Of a stretch of 64,000 nt of DNA, positions 46,978 to 58,687 are shown piece by piece. The notes beneath the pieces were generated by a model that did no database searches, was not told the origin of the DNA, and was given only the letters and a program-made list of their open reading frames with translations. Made by a program: the position numbers and the translations under genes. The DNA is from Allantophomopsis cytisporea (taxonomy: Eukaryota; Ascomycota; Leotiomycetes; Phacidiales; Phacidiaceae). The stretch lies in contig CP103025.1 in assembly GCA_024752435.1 (NCBI GenBank), forward strand, positions 1,364,001 through 1,428,000. The letters run 5' to 3'. Each line of letters begins with the position of its first letter. Positions within the stretch are counted from its first letter, which is position 1.

Positions 46978-48801
46978 CTACTGCTGCGAACTAACTGCAA
47001 TACTACTCAAATATGCACATCTCTCTTTTTGATCCTCCGGCACCGTTTCCATCTGCGTCGCATTAGTCTGCAGAAGGATTCTTCCCATACTGGTGGCATT
47101 GAATCTATCCCAGACCGGACTTCCAGGGTACCTATACTTATTCGGATCATGACTGCGAATGAAGCTCGTCCAGTAGCCCTGGATTATGGGCCCCATATTG
47201 CTATTGAGTGGCGTGAAGTAGGATGCCGGTGGTGAGTAATCACCTGTTTGGTTTTCGCCCCATATGTAGAATTGCTCTTCTGTATGAGCAACGCCTTTCC
47301 CTGATGCGTCATCTGCGGGATCATGCACATTGTAGCTATTAAAAGATCAAATTATGCGTTGAGAAAGGATAGGAAAGGGACTCACTGGTAGTTCCAGTTC
47401 TCAGCAACTCCCTCTTGATCAAAACGAGTAGAGACGTATATTCCGGGACAATTATAGCGCATTTCGCCATAGGCATTGGAGGCGGTTCGGTAGAGAGCGC
47501 CGGTGTTGGGGAATGTCTCTGCTGGGGGATAATACGAGTCTATGATTGCGAGCTCGGTGGCGTTGAGACGGGGGAACTGGTCCTTGAGGAAGTCATTGAC
47601 TTCCTAGCACATGATCAGCCGAGAGATAAAGGGGACACTTATCTTAGAGCGTTTGTATGCTTACTGAATAAGTACTGATATTTGTAAAAGCAAAGATGGA
47701 GCCCTCGTTCGTGTCATCGCCGAAGATGACAGGAACCTTGAGGAATTTACCTTCTGTGTAGAGCTTATATGTGTAATCCACAGTGAAGGTTCCATCGATA
47801 ACATTGGAATACATGAATAAAGGAGGTTGTGGGCCACCTCCTGGAGTGAGGATGTTGAAGTTCTGAGCAATTAAGTCTGCTATCGGTATGGCCCGAAGAC
47901 AATATAAGGTGTCATTGGCATTCGCACAGCCAACTCGCTCCACTAGAGCATCGTATTGGTACTGCGACTCTTCCACAGTGAACTGAGCCCCGAAGGATTG
48001 AGATTCTGCTGCTGCGGCGTGGAAAAGACCATCATCGCGGCCGCCATAGGCCGTCAAGTGCAAAGTGACCGAAGCAGCCCCCGCACTGTCCCCGGCAATG
48101 GTGACGCTTCCTGGATCACCGCCAAACTAACTCCATGTCAGGATATATCTGATTTCGATGGCTTTGAATGACTTCACATACCTTCGCAATGTTTTCTTGG
48201 ACCCAATGCAAAGCTCTTCTTTGGTCCAAGTTTCCGGCATTGATATCACCATCTGCCTGAACTTCCTTACTTGCTAGGAAACCCCAAGGGCCAACTCTGT
48301 AGTTAAAGTTCACCACAACAATGTTATAATCCGATGCTTTCACAAGAGAAGAGCCGTTGTAATTAGCATTACCGTCCTTATTGAAGCCACCGCCTTGGAA
48401 AAACACAAATACTGGGTTATCCGTCGTGTTACTTGGGGCAAAGATATCCATGAAGAGGCAGTCTTCAGCGTACTGTACCACAGTATCATTGTTGACGTAA
48501 GGCGTAGAGATACAAGCGCTACCATGCTATACTCTCATTAGGAAAAGGTTTGTAAGGCAATGGTTTACATTACCTTATTTGCAAACTGAACTCCATGTTG
48601 CACAGGAGGGTCTTGCGGAGCTCTGAAGCGATTATTGCCTACCGGAGGGGCAGCAAATCGAATTCCCAAATATTCATTGACGCCAATGCCATTGGTAGAG
48701 CCCACGTATTTAGCATAACCCAAGTCAATGACAGGTAGGTGATGACCCCACACCAGTCGAACCGCTACCAAAATAATAGCAGAAAGCTCAGAGAAACGCA
48801 T
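46978..48801 (-). CDS. Type-B carboxylesterase/lipase, secreted
   Basis: Five exons fit by phase: 48574-48801, 48182-48526, 47665-48126, 47386-47603 and 46978-47335, giving 536 residues. A signal peptide is clear (MRFSELSAIILVAVRLVWG). Family marks in order: NEYLGIRFAAPPVG, YAEDCLFMDIFAP, the oxyanion FFQGGGFNKDG, NFNYRVGPWGFLAS, the nucleophile elbow GDSAGAAS (Ser205), the acid in DDTNEGSIF (near 333) and the His in GVAHTEEQFYIWG (near 441). N-glycosylation motifs are common. It differs clearly from the esterase at 39605-41478 in the nucleophile elbow and the His loop, so the two are not a recent tandem duplicate. The substrate is unknown. SQT1 and the permease lie between the two esterases. 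Confidence 0.92.
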
Positions 48802-49884
48802 AACGATAGACGAGAGAGCAACAAAGCTATAACCAAGTGTCCTACCTTTCTGAAGTCCGGAAATGTAAGGAAGCTCAAATTCTTATATATTAGTTAAGGC
48901 AGTGACTGCCGACGCGGGAGACGGCACACGACATAAGTCATTGTTCCCACCTCTCATTCTAGGTTTCTTGTACTAGCTGCAGGTTGCAGTGACATCGAGC
49001 ATGTGGTCCAAGCCTCCAGAAGATACCTATTGTTGAGTAGACAAGCCCGCGGGCCGAAAGGCTATGGGAGGGAGCGAGAGGAGGAGGAAGAGGAAGGGAG
49101 AAGAAATAAAAATATGATAAGCTACACAATCCCACGAGACAAGAACAGAGTCCCGATGGGACACTGCAGGAAAGCGGAGCGAATCATGCACATAAGAACT
49201 AAAGTCGCGCTTTTTCGGAGCAACGGGATTTTGAGATGTCTCTGTAATTACGAGGGTTTCCCGCATTGAGGTACGCAAGAAGATTGTTGTGACATGCATG
49301 ATGTGGGGACGTCCATTCGGTTGCCAAGAGCAGGGATAAGAAAAAGAAAAAGAAAAGTTGACAGTTATGTACCCCAAAGATGTTGTTGGATTTAGTTCTT
49401 TGGGATGATATGGTATGGTATGGTATGATGAATGGCAATTCCTTGGGGTCGTTTATTGGGGCTGTTTGCATGCATGTGCATGGGAGGCTTAGAGTAGTGA
49501 ATCACCCAAAATAAAGACCATACATGATGGTGGACCGAGCGGGATATGATGCATTGATTATGGCAGTCAGCGGCCACGTGTATGCGGGGAAGAGGATAGT
49601 CCACGCGGGTCGAGCCCTATATTTGTCCTCCTATGGCCTCGGTAGATGTGGAATCGGTAGCACAAGATATGAGATGTGTCTGGTGATAAACGAAATGTGT
49701 ATCAAACATGAGATAATCCATATAGAATTGTGTTGTGGACTGTACTTCTGACCTAGACATCTGACACACAACAACTATATACTGGTATTCCCTCTTACGC
49801 TCATTAACACTGTTATGCCCGAATCGAGGGAACTTGACTCTTCCTCCTTGTCGCACACAGCTTTGGAATCCCATCGTATCCCCC
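48802..49884. other. Intergenic, nothing recognised
   Basis: About 1.1 kb with the second esterase's promoter, a purine-rich GAGGAGGAAGAGGAAGG run near 49078 and a few TATGG pentamers near 49410. No gene is supported. Confidence 0.5.
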
Positions 49885-51232
49885 TCAAGCCAAATACGCT
49901 CCACTGACATCACCCCTATTTGCGAGCTTTTGGGCTTTCAGCTTAGCAGTTCCAACTCCAGCAACGCCATCTTCCTGGTCCTTGCCCAACCAGGGCTTCT
50001 TTGCATCACCCAATACCGTGTTCGCCAAGAAATAAATGACCAGTCCAAGAATGATCAGTACGAAAGCAATAGGGTATAGGTAATATATCGTGTCTGTACT
50101 CTGAGTCAATATTTGTCCTTCTGTATAGAATTTGCGCTAGGTACTTACACCCGAAGACCTTGATACCAATGATAAGACCCCAGAAATTAGAAGTAAGCAA
50201 AGAGATATCAAAAAAGGCAGCAGATCCCATTCGCAGAATGAGAGGTGCGAGAACATAGAATATGAAAAGAATAAGGGTGTAGCCGACGAGATATCCGCCA
50301 ACCTGGCCATCCCAAGTGGCATCGACAATAGCGCCACGATCGAAAATGGCTCCCTGAACACCAATGATGATCATACCGAACAGTCCCAAGTTTCCAAGAA
50401 CTTCATACATCGGGCGTTTGGAAACAAACCATTCCTCGAAGACGTTGGACGCACCATAAACAGTGGCCCCTAAAAGAGCAAAAAGATCTCCTTTCAACTC
50501 GTTCGGGGCCTGACCTCCATTAGAACCAGTAATGTGATCAGAGGCAATAAGTATGCCCATGCCGCCACAGCAAATCAAGATGCCAGCAACTTGAGTCCAC
50601 CTATAGCGGACTTTCAACAAGGTGAACGAAATTATGACCACGCAGACAATCGACCAGAAATTAATCAAACTTGCACTCAAGATCGTGGTGTAACGATAGG
50701 CAAGAACAGTAAAATAATTTCCTTCTACATCCAAGAAGGACAGAATGATGTACTTCCAGCCATCCTTGAGCTGAAGGAGGCAGTAGTTCTTGAATCCCAT
50801 GCGGTAAATTGTATAACTTGTGAACACAATGCACAACAAGGCATAGTTGAAGAGTGATTGGAGAGAAGGGACCGAGGTTCCTTTATTGCTCAGCAGTGTA
50901 GAGAAAGTATTGGTACCCGTGATACAGAGAGACAGCACCTGACTAAAAAGTGTTAGTAAAATTCCACAGAAGTGGCTGCATAAAACTTACCCAATAACCA
51001 AGACGTAGTAGAAGTCCGGAGTGGTCAGGTAAGCGTACCAGACCTTTCTCTTGGACTCGATAGCCTCAATAGCTCCCTCTGGAACATCGCGGTCGTGCAT
51101 CTCATACGAGTTAACCAATTGTGGGGCATTGTGTTCAGAGCCAGACGAAGTATCTTGTTCAGAATATCCACGCGCCCCAACCGCCTTTGTCTCATCGACA
51201 GCGGTTGTCTTCGATTCAATTGTCTTTGGCAT
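49885..51232 (-). CDS. SLC35F-like (DUF914) drug/metabolite transporter superfamily protein
   Basis: Three exons fit by phase: 50991-51232, 50149-50942 and 49885-50093, giving 414 residues. The N-terminal ~65 residues are polar and cytoplasmic. Ten hydrophobic helices follow, with the family blocks GQVLSLCITGTNTFST, FLDVEGNYFTVLAYRYTTI, SASLINFWSIVCVVIISF, RWTQVAGILICCGGMGIL, LKGDLFALLGATVYGASNVFEEW and SAAFFDISLLTSNFWGL. The C-terminal tail is Lys-rich and hydrophilic. SLC35F members are multispanning carriers of the nucleotide-sugar-transporter-like superfamily; substrates are largely unassigned. It is divergent from the two-domain gene at 52250 across about 1 kb. Confidence 0.9.
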
Positions 51233-52249
51233 ATTGGCGATCGGAAGGAGGGGTTCTCGTTCTTCGTCCGTGATGGAGAATTGGGGTAATTTTCTTATCG
51301 TAGGTAGCTTATCGTGAAATTCGTGGGTTGGTTGTAGTCTTTGATAGCAATTGTCTATGAGCGCAAAGACTTCGAAAGTCGCTCACTGCTTGATTAGGAA
51401 TTAAAGGGCATTGACTTGCAACTGCAACTCAATGAAGGCTTTCTTCTTCTTCTTTCCGATGGAAGTTAAGGCAGAGGAGGTGAAGAGAAGAGGAGGTGAA
51501 AAATTGCAGTAGGTATGGGATAAGAGTTACATGGGAGTTTGTGTTTGCCCATGCCGCTTCTGGGAGGCTACGAACATGAACATGGGCCATGGCGGGGGCA
51601 AAAGCGAGAAAAAGAAAAGTTCAGCTGGTGAGAGCTGTTGCGGTAAGGTATGGTATGGTGATTTAGCTGCCATGGTTGGCCGCCAAGGCGAGGCGCAAAG
51701 AGTTCGTGGGATTTCTGTCGTGTCCTTGTCAAGTTCGGGGAGATCGTTCGTTTTGGCGCTTGCGCCGTTCAAAGTCAATGCTTTCGCACTCTCGGATACC
51801 CCCGACAGGCTGGTGGGCCAAGCAATAGATGGCCATCAATATGTCAATGTATGTATGTATGTATGTATGTATGTATGTATGTATGCACGCACATCCTGCG
51901 AAGACAGCAGTATATCCCAGAATATTGTTGATCGTTTCCTCATATTCACTTCAGCATGTACTTTATACGCTCATCATCCGCAGCATTGATAACACAGGAA
52001 GGTCGGAATGGATCAAGTCGCATCGGTAAAACAACCAAGGATGCTAGATGAACCTATGAAATAAAGAGCCTGGTGGATCTTAGACGGGCATTGGCGTCCC
52101 TTGTAAAGTGGGGAGCTGTCTTATCAACTTCTTTCGACCACTCAATTGAGATAGGGAACCGCAATCCATTTGCCTATCATTACGATATACGGAGTATATA
52201 CATTCACCTTGAAGCCATACAGTTCTGCGAAAGTAAAGGCAATATCAAC
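51233..52249. other. Divergent promoter region
   Basis: Lies between the SLC35F-like start and the start of the DLH/SnoaL-like gene. It includes the ATGT microsatellite. Open frames here (such as 51531-51989) run through the microsatellite and are not credible. Confidence 0.5.
51847..51885. repeat. (ATGT)n microsatellite
   Basis: Nearly ten perfect ATGT tetramers, about 360 bp upstream of the start of the plus-strand two-domain gene. Confidence 0.92.
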
Positions 52250-53597
52250 ATGGACCAAGTTACCGTTTCCACAATATTACCAACGTCGCCCATCACGCAA
52301 TTAGCGTCGAATTGCAGGCTTCAACGGCCACTATCACGACGAGGTCACGGACCTGGCCTTCTCATTTTGAAAGAACCAAGCACAACTTCAGCCAACAAAA
52401 AGACGCTGGATCCTGAACCTATTCAGAAATGGGCAGAGGAAGGATTCGCTGTTATTGAAGTCACAATCTATGACGAAGAAAACGACAGTACTGGCAAATG
52501 GCAATGGAACATTGACAACAGCGTGGCGAACGCTATCGCGACCTTTGCGGCCTTGTCAGAATGTTCCGAGAAGCACAAATTTGGGTTGATTGGTAAGTAA
52601 CCTACTCTCAACACCTATCAAAGCTGTATACTGATAGTTGTAGTGCATAAAATTCGGCAAAGCGGCCATTCTAAGTTGATTGAAAAGCTTGGGAAAACTT
52701 TGCATGTTGACGCAGACATCAAGGCCATCGTGTCTTTTGAGGGAGCAATCTCCACAGAGGTGTCTCAGGTGATTCATGTTGCTGGTGCAAGTGAATCCTC
52801 TTCGGCTGCAAATCAATCAGTCTTTGGTTATCCATCTGCCACATCGTCAAATTTTATCTTACCAAGTTCATCGGATTACAAGAGCGGTGATGCTGGTGTA
52901 GCCCATACGCGAAGTCTAGGGTTTTTGAAAAAGCATATCGGAGGCCCATTTTTTGACCTCGAAGCCATCTGGGATGAGCATACGTTATTCGAATTTGGAG
53001 AAAGAAATGTTGAGAAGACGATGGGAACTATGGTTCAAGAGCCCTATGTTAATCATATACCTACTGTGAGTTTTCTGGAAATAGTGGTTCCATCTAGCTG
53101 ACCCAGTATAGTTGACGGGTGGAATTGGAAGAAGTGCGTTGAGTGCTTTCTACCGAGACCATTTTATATTCAACAACCCTGAAGACACGGCATTAGAGCT
53201 TGTCAGTCGAACGGTTGGGGTGGACCGAGTCATTGACGAATTCATCTTCTGCTTTACTCACGACAAAGTAATTGATTGGCTAATTCCAGGAATTCCTCCA
53301 ACAGGCAAATCAGTACGTGTTCCATTCACTTCTATAGTAAATATACGTGGAGATCGACTTTATCACGAACACATAGCGTGGGATCAAGCATCCATTCTAG
53401 TACAGCTTGGATTGCTACCTGAGTACCTCCCTTTTCCATATCCTTTACCTGACGGACGAAGACCCGCTCCAGGCAAGCGCTTTGAGTATAGAGTGCCGGC
53501 AGCCGGGAAAGAGACAGCAACAAAGCTCGCAGATGAGGCGTCCTTGCCGAGTAACGAGATGCTTGGATATGAAATACGAGAAGTCGACGATGTATGA
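52250..53597 (+). CDS. Two-domain protein: degenerate dienelactone hydrolase-like plus SnoaL/NTF2-like domain
   Basis: Three exons fit by phase: 52250-52592, 52638-53065 and 53112-53597, giving 418 residues. The N-terminal half resembles dienelactone-hydrolase-type alpha/beta hydrolases (LLILKEP, IQKWAEEGFAVIEVTIYD, NSVANAIATFAAL, KFGLIVVVHKI). The segment where a G-x-C/S-x-G nucleophile elbow is expected reads VVVHKIRQSGHSK instead. The C-terminal half (from about residue 225) is NTF2/SnoaL-like: VEKTMGTMVQEPYVNHIPTLTGG, SRTVGVDRVIDEFIFCFTHD, IDWLIPGIPPTGKSVRVPF and LYHEHIAWDQASILVQLGLL. Such proteins are often labelled carboxymethylenebutenolidase-like. Hydrolase activity is doubtful; the NTF2-like half looks intact. 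Its stop is 34 bp from the convergent GNAT gene's stop. Confidence 0.8.
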
Positions 53598-53631
53598 AAC
53601 AACGTACGAGAATCCATAATCTGAGCGCTTT

Positions 53632-54390
53632 TTAAAGCTCTTGAACAGTCAAGACAGGCTTTCGAACCATGAAGAATTGTTGATGGTTCCCGTCCCCGCC
53701 AAATGGAGAGTCATCTTGTGTGACGGTCCACATATGCTCAAAGCCGTGTTTCCTGTACAGTTTCACGCCCGTTGGACTTGCCATCACAATCGTCTTGACT
53801 CCTACTTTGTCGGCTTCTCTCAGTCCATCCCTTAGCAACAGGCCGCCCACACCCCTCTTCTGATGCGAAGGTAGCGTAGTCAAGTAATCAACAGCTGTGC
53901 CATTAGCACGCAAATCCTAGTCTCCCAACAATCCATAAAACTCACATAGATATGGCTCCTTCCCAATAATCTCATTCTCGGCGTCCTCAAGCGCTCCGCC
54001 CATTGCTATCAACATCTCGCGATAAACTCCCTTCGATCTTCCGTTCTCAGTTCCCTTGTCCCATTGCTCCCTACACCACTTTTTCTCTTCCTCACTTGCC
54101 TCAGCTACCTGCGCCTTGGGCCAGCTAATCGGGCACCCATTCAACAATACCCATCGAATGTATCCAACTACCTCGCCAGATTCCTCTGCTACTACTTTCT
54201 GGTGCCGCTTGGTGTCCCGCTCGTTGATGAGATTCCATGGCAGGCGCTTCTCCGTACCATCAATAATTTGCTCGATGCTCATACCAGGCCAGACCAGCCG
54301 CCAATGCTGATCTTCGTGATAGGCACGCATCATGGTATTTGACAGACTGGGCGCATCGGCTATCGTAACCGGGTGAACTGTATAGGCCAT
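53632..54390 (-). CDS. GNAT-family N-acetyltransferase
   Basis: Two exons, 53946-54390 and 53632-53894, are separated by a 51-nt intron (donor GTGAGT, branch GCTAAT, acceptor CACAG), giving 235 residues. Reading through the intron meets an in-frame TAG at 53917-53919, which splicing removes while restoring PYL-SVDYLTTLPSHQKRG. The acetyl-CoA pyrophosphate loop is QKRGVGG (residues 160-166), followed by LLLRDGLREADK and the C-terminal YRKHGFEHMWTVTQD. The N-terminal part (MAYTVHPVTIADAPSLSNTM) is a typical GNAT opening. The acceptor molecule is unknown. The gene is convergent with the two-domain gene, with 34 bp between stop codons, so the transcripts probably overlap. Confidence 0.88.
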
Positions 54391-56729
54391 TATTTGCGAC
54401 TGTTTCTAGTATCACTTCTGATTGCTATTTGAACGAGATTGACTGAACGGAGACTAATAGTGAAAGACAATGAGATTTTATACTTCATTTTGAGGACAGA
54501 GAACAATTTGGATAACTTCCATGTTTATCTGCATGGCTGACAGTTCTGTTACCAAGGTGCTAGGCAACCGCATAACGATGCGCCATGAACGTGGTTGTAT
54601 AGAATTGTTGTATATTTTTCCTGAGTAATCAAGGCGATAAAGGAATACTGTGTCAATTTCAAAGCAAGTGGAGCTAGCTTCCATTATATATGACTTACCT
54701 ATTGAAAAAGCCATGGCGTCCATGTTATCATTTTCATTAATGGTTGATAACCGCCGCAACACCCAAGGTACGTACCTTAGCCTGATCATCAATCATCGAT
54801 CCGAACGTCAATCCGTCCCGTCTCTTTCCTCAAATGCTACCATCCCTTCCCTTAATCCCCTTGCCCACAACGGCTCGACCATCCGGCTACGAGGATATGA
54901 ATCCGTGCACAATGTCCTCAAAACGGCCTCCTGCATGAAATATCGCAATCGTCTGACGTGACCTTATCAGATCCGAGTTTTACTCCGGCAAAATACGCCG
55001 CCAGATATCTGGTTTCATTCCAGGTTTCCATCGTGATTTCTCGAGGGTGTAGAAGTGAACTCGTACTGGGCTGCGACGTAGGTAGGCTTAGCGTGAAAGT
55101 TTGAGGCGAGCAATTCACATGAATATGATATGCGTTGGCTTCATTTCGCATCGCGCTTCTCGAATTTACGTAGTGTTAGTATCGATGGATTCTGATCTGT
55201 TATATGACTGACATATCGTGGTGCGATCTTACCTTGCAGTAGGTATAAGCCATAGCATATGCCACTCCTCAGTGCCCTGGAATGTGCCGTGAATGGCTGG
55301 CTTGTACCTGTTCCTTGTCAGATCAAACGAATTCCTCTGTGGCTTAGTATGTATATCAGGTGGAAATATTGCTTTATCCTTCTTACCTCATATATAGGTG
55401 GTAGGTTTGTGTTACCCTTTCCTCTGTTCGAATGGTGTAGCTTATGTAGCTTATGGAGGAGCAGCAAGGCGTCGTGCGAGGCAATCTGAGGTATACAGAG
55501 AGTATGTATCTAGTTGGCTGTTAGTCCTAAGGACTTGGGATTGACACGTTAGTGAATTTACTCATATGAAGCTGTCAATGTCTAACACGTACAATCCATA
55601 TCCAGCTCATTCCGCTACATTGTTGTCAATCAGTTCTCACCGAGGGAGGTGAAGCGACACATGCTCTTCCTGCTTGTCTCAGTCTGTTTGCGTGTCCATT
55701 TGCCTACCTGTAGGTATGCTAATGGTATCTGCCCTCTACCCATACACCACCACGTGAATGTCCATCAAGGCGGGGGAGAACTCGGTAGATTACAACGACT
55801 CTTGACAACCCTGCTTCGAACCGGGTTGGAATTTGGGTGTGTCCACTATGACGTTTACACCTCTGAAGTATACAACTATCCAACGCTCCGGAGTCCCTCC
55901 TACAAAGAATATCTGTAGATATTTATGTTTTGTGAGTTCGTTCCTTGTAGATGAGCACTTGAGTTTTGCGTCGTGGAAGGTATCCAATCATCCATCAGAG
56001 CAACACTGCATATACAATATGCGTGTGAGTTGCTTCAGCACGCATGAGAGCTTGATCTTGTGACTTTTTGTTATTATTGGTGCCAATCAAATGCGTTAGT
56101 CATTGAAGTCGACAGCAAGTGCTACTAAAGATGTGGGTGAATCCCAGGCCAAACTGCTTAACCAAACTCTTCCGCAGTCTTAGCCCAGACCAGAGTGTTG
56201 GTAAGATCATCCGTCCCGAGTGACTTTGCCCGATTCCAATAGATTTGCTAATACATAAGGTACGCTGAATCTTCAGATCGTACGCTACAAGCCCGTATTC
56301 TTAAAGTGCAAAGCATAGTACTGTTCGCTCACATCCACGACACGCCGCCCCAGGAGCACTTTACGGTGACTATGGAGTTTGTCTGTAGCCCTTTTAAGGC
56401 GTCTTTTTGTTTGGTCTAGATACGATAAGTTTCTACTTTTCCGTGAGTAAGTTAAGTAATTGCTTTGTATTCGGGCACAAATTACAACAGCTGCTGAATC
56501 TCTTGTTCACCAAAAACACCATGACACACGATGGGTGCCCAACGATGACACCCTTCAGAGATCATTAACACAAATCAATACGTTGTGAGTATTATCGCGA
56601 ATTACCTACTTATACCTGCCATTCCCAGAATACTCGGAGTCCTCGTCTCTTACGACTGTGTTCATACTATTGTCAAGTGAGATAACCTACAAAGAGAATC
56701 GCTTCAATACCAACAGCAATAACAACAAC
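54391..56729. other. Intergenic region, gene-poor
   Basis: About 2.3 kb without a firm gene. The only frame with any appeal is 55661-55918, which starts with a hydrophobic stretch (see findings). Promoters of the GNAT gene and of the small Q/Y-rich gene are expected at the two ends. Runs of CAACAGCAATAACAAC precede the start at 56730. Confidence 0.5.
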
Positions 56730-57194
56730 ATGGACTCCCCAGGCGTAGGTTCAGATAGAGCAGACACCGGATCTGTCTACAACGACTATATGTAAGTGCC
56801 ATCACATATCGAGCTGTCATACAAATACTAACTAACTAACCGCAGGAACGCACCGGAAGAGCAAGCTCAAACCCAGCAACAGTATCAGTACGAACATCAA
56901 GACCAGTACACGTCACGAAGAACATTATTCGGTCCAGCCTCATCCCAACAAGCTCAGTACTACGACCAATATGCCATCAACCAATATGAGAATCAGCCAG
57001 ACCTGTATGGCCGTCTTGCCGGCTCTTCCACGGAATATGGAAGCACGCAAGACACCATCGATTACCATAGGTCTGCTGTACGCACAGTGATCCTGGAGTC
57101 GGAGAAAGTGCTGGGAAAGCATGACAAGGGAGAGACGCGGAGTGGAGGCAGCCGCAAGAAGAAGACTGAGGGTGGGAAGGGGACGGCGAGATGA
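56730..57194 (+). CDS. Small Gln/Tyr-rich protein with basic C-terminus
   Basis: Two exons fit by phase: 56730-56791 and 56846-57194. The 54-nt intron has donor GTAAGT, branch ACTAAC and acceptor CGCAG, giving 136 residues. The intron splits the codon for Met21. The product is low complexity: residues 22-85 are rich in Gln, Tyr and Asn (QAQTQQQYQYEHQDQYTS, QQAQYYDQYAINQYENQ). The rest is Ser/Thr-rich, ending in a Lys/Arg/Gly-rich tail (GSRKKKTEGGKGTAR). No domain is recognised. Composition resembles prion-like or RNA-granule proteins, which is inference only. Support comes from the open frame across a consensus intron and the A-rich leader before the ATG. It converges on the mannose-6-phosphate isomerase gene, 221 bp away. 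Confidence 0.65.
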
Positions 57195-57415
57195 ATCTTG
57201 TACAACTACTGTGATATCAGGCTTTTTTGGGGGTTGGATGCTATTCTATTGTCTATGGATTCAGTCAATGTGGGATGGTGTGTTTCGGAAGGTAAAAGGC
57301 ATTGGGAGTATGGCGATCAGGTTGAATTGGGTGACTTGGTTCTTTATTTCTTGTCTTTCATTTCAAGGTATTTATGCTTAAGTATTCTCAACTAATATCA
57401 TATTACATCATATAC

Positions 57416-58687
57416 TCATGCCTCGGCATAGGCGATGTGCGCCTCCAAGTTCTCCACAGTAGTGAATTCCAACTCGGTGTTGTAACCAACATAGAAAATA
57501 TATCCTTCCTTGATCTCATGCTCCTTGCCTTCTGCCTTCAGCGTTCCCTGTCCACCTGTGACAACTAGAACAGCTGGGCCCTTTAATGGCTTAATAATCT
57601 CACTACCCTTACTTGTGAGTTCCACAACAAGCATGTTGAACTCGCTCATCGGTGGCGCCAATACCTTCGTCTTCCCGTTGACGCCCTTGTCACTCTTTTG
57701 TGGCTTCAGGATTGCTTCCTCGGCACCCTTGGGGGTGAAGGTCAACGCGGCAGTGAAAAGATCAACGGAGTCTCTATCAGCGCGTGGGCAGAAGCCTGTG
57801 TTGAGCACATTGTCCGATCGTGCCATGCACTCGACAATGTCCCCCGACAGGTAAGCGTGGATACCATCGGCTGGTACATAGATAGCATCTCCCTTCTGCA
57901 AAACCAAGAAGTTCATAGTCAGCAGCGCGACAAGGTTACCCGGGTCCTCCTTAGAGTATTGCTCGGCCAGGCGGGGCAGCAGTTCCGGGATGTAACTGTG
58001 CGAGCCATAGGTATCCTTAGGTGTTGCCTTGAGCTTCTCGTAGATCTCCCTGATTTCCTCGTCCGATGCGGACAGAATGTGCCAAACGGTTTTCTTTAGA
58101 TCTTCATGTCCAAATTGTGATCCTTGAATCTTTGGGAACTTCTCCTGAAGGATCGGAATGCTCGTAAATAGTTTGTGGATGTCTGCCAGTGGCTGCCAAC
58201 CGACAAACACTTCGAATTTTCCGAGTGCTACCGCAATTTCGGGTTTGTGGTTTGTATCTCCGAATTTCTCTGGATCTTTCTGGTGGAGTTTTGCAGCGAG
58301 CTCCTTATCTGGGTGGATCTGAAGAGGAAGCGCTTTGGCAATGGATAGAATCTACAATCTGTTAACGAGAGTTCAATGGAATGTTGCCAAGAATATCACC
58401 TTTGGGAGGAAGGGTAAATCAGCACCAAACTTATCAAGAATGGGCTTCCCAATCAATTTCTCCTTGTTGGCGTTGAGATGCTGTTGTAAGTCTTCGCCAC
58501 TTGAAAGAACGAGGGATGGCGTAGTTGGGTATGTTCCCATCCACATTTCCGCATATTCTTTGCTCTCATCGAGCTTGAAGTTTCCTTTTGGCGTTGAGGC
58601 GGCATATTTTGCTGCAAGTGACTGCTTGCCTTTTTTCCCCCATGGATAGTTGTTGCATTGGCACTCAAGCTGAATTATTGACGACAT
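57416..58687 (-). CDS. Mannose-6-phosphate isomerase, type I
   Basis: Two exons, 58400-58687 and 57416-58351, are separated by a 48-nt intron, giving 407 residues from the ATG at 58687 (MSSIIQLECQCNNYPWGKKG). The enzyme interconverts fructose-6-phosphate and mannose-6-phosphate in the cytosol, feeding GDP-mannose for glycosylation and cell wall mannan. Type I marks: the CNNYPWGKKG opening, YAEMWMGTYP, SIAKALPLQIHPDKELA with zinc ligands Gln107 and His109, NHKPEIAVAL with Glu134, GDAIYVPADGIHAYLSGDIVECMARSDNVLNTGF containing the third zinc ligand His and the conserved Asp-Asn, and a C-terminal cupin segment. Length matches the family (~400-430 residues). It is divergent from ATG2. Confidence 0.95.

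Noticed and set aside
51531..51989. 152-codon plus-strand frame
   Set aside because: Runs through an ATGT microsatellite (CMYVCMYV-type repeat) in a divergent promoter; no real protein features.
53917..53919. In-frame TAG suggesting the GNAT gene is a pseudogene
   Set aside because: A consensus 51-nt intron with branch site removes it and restores the family sequence.
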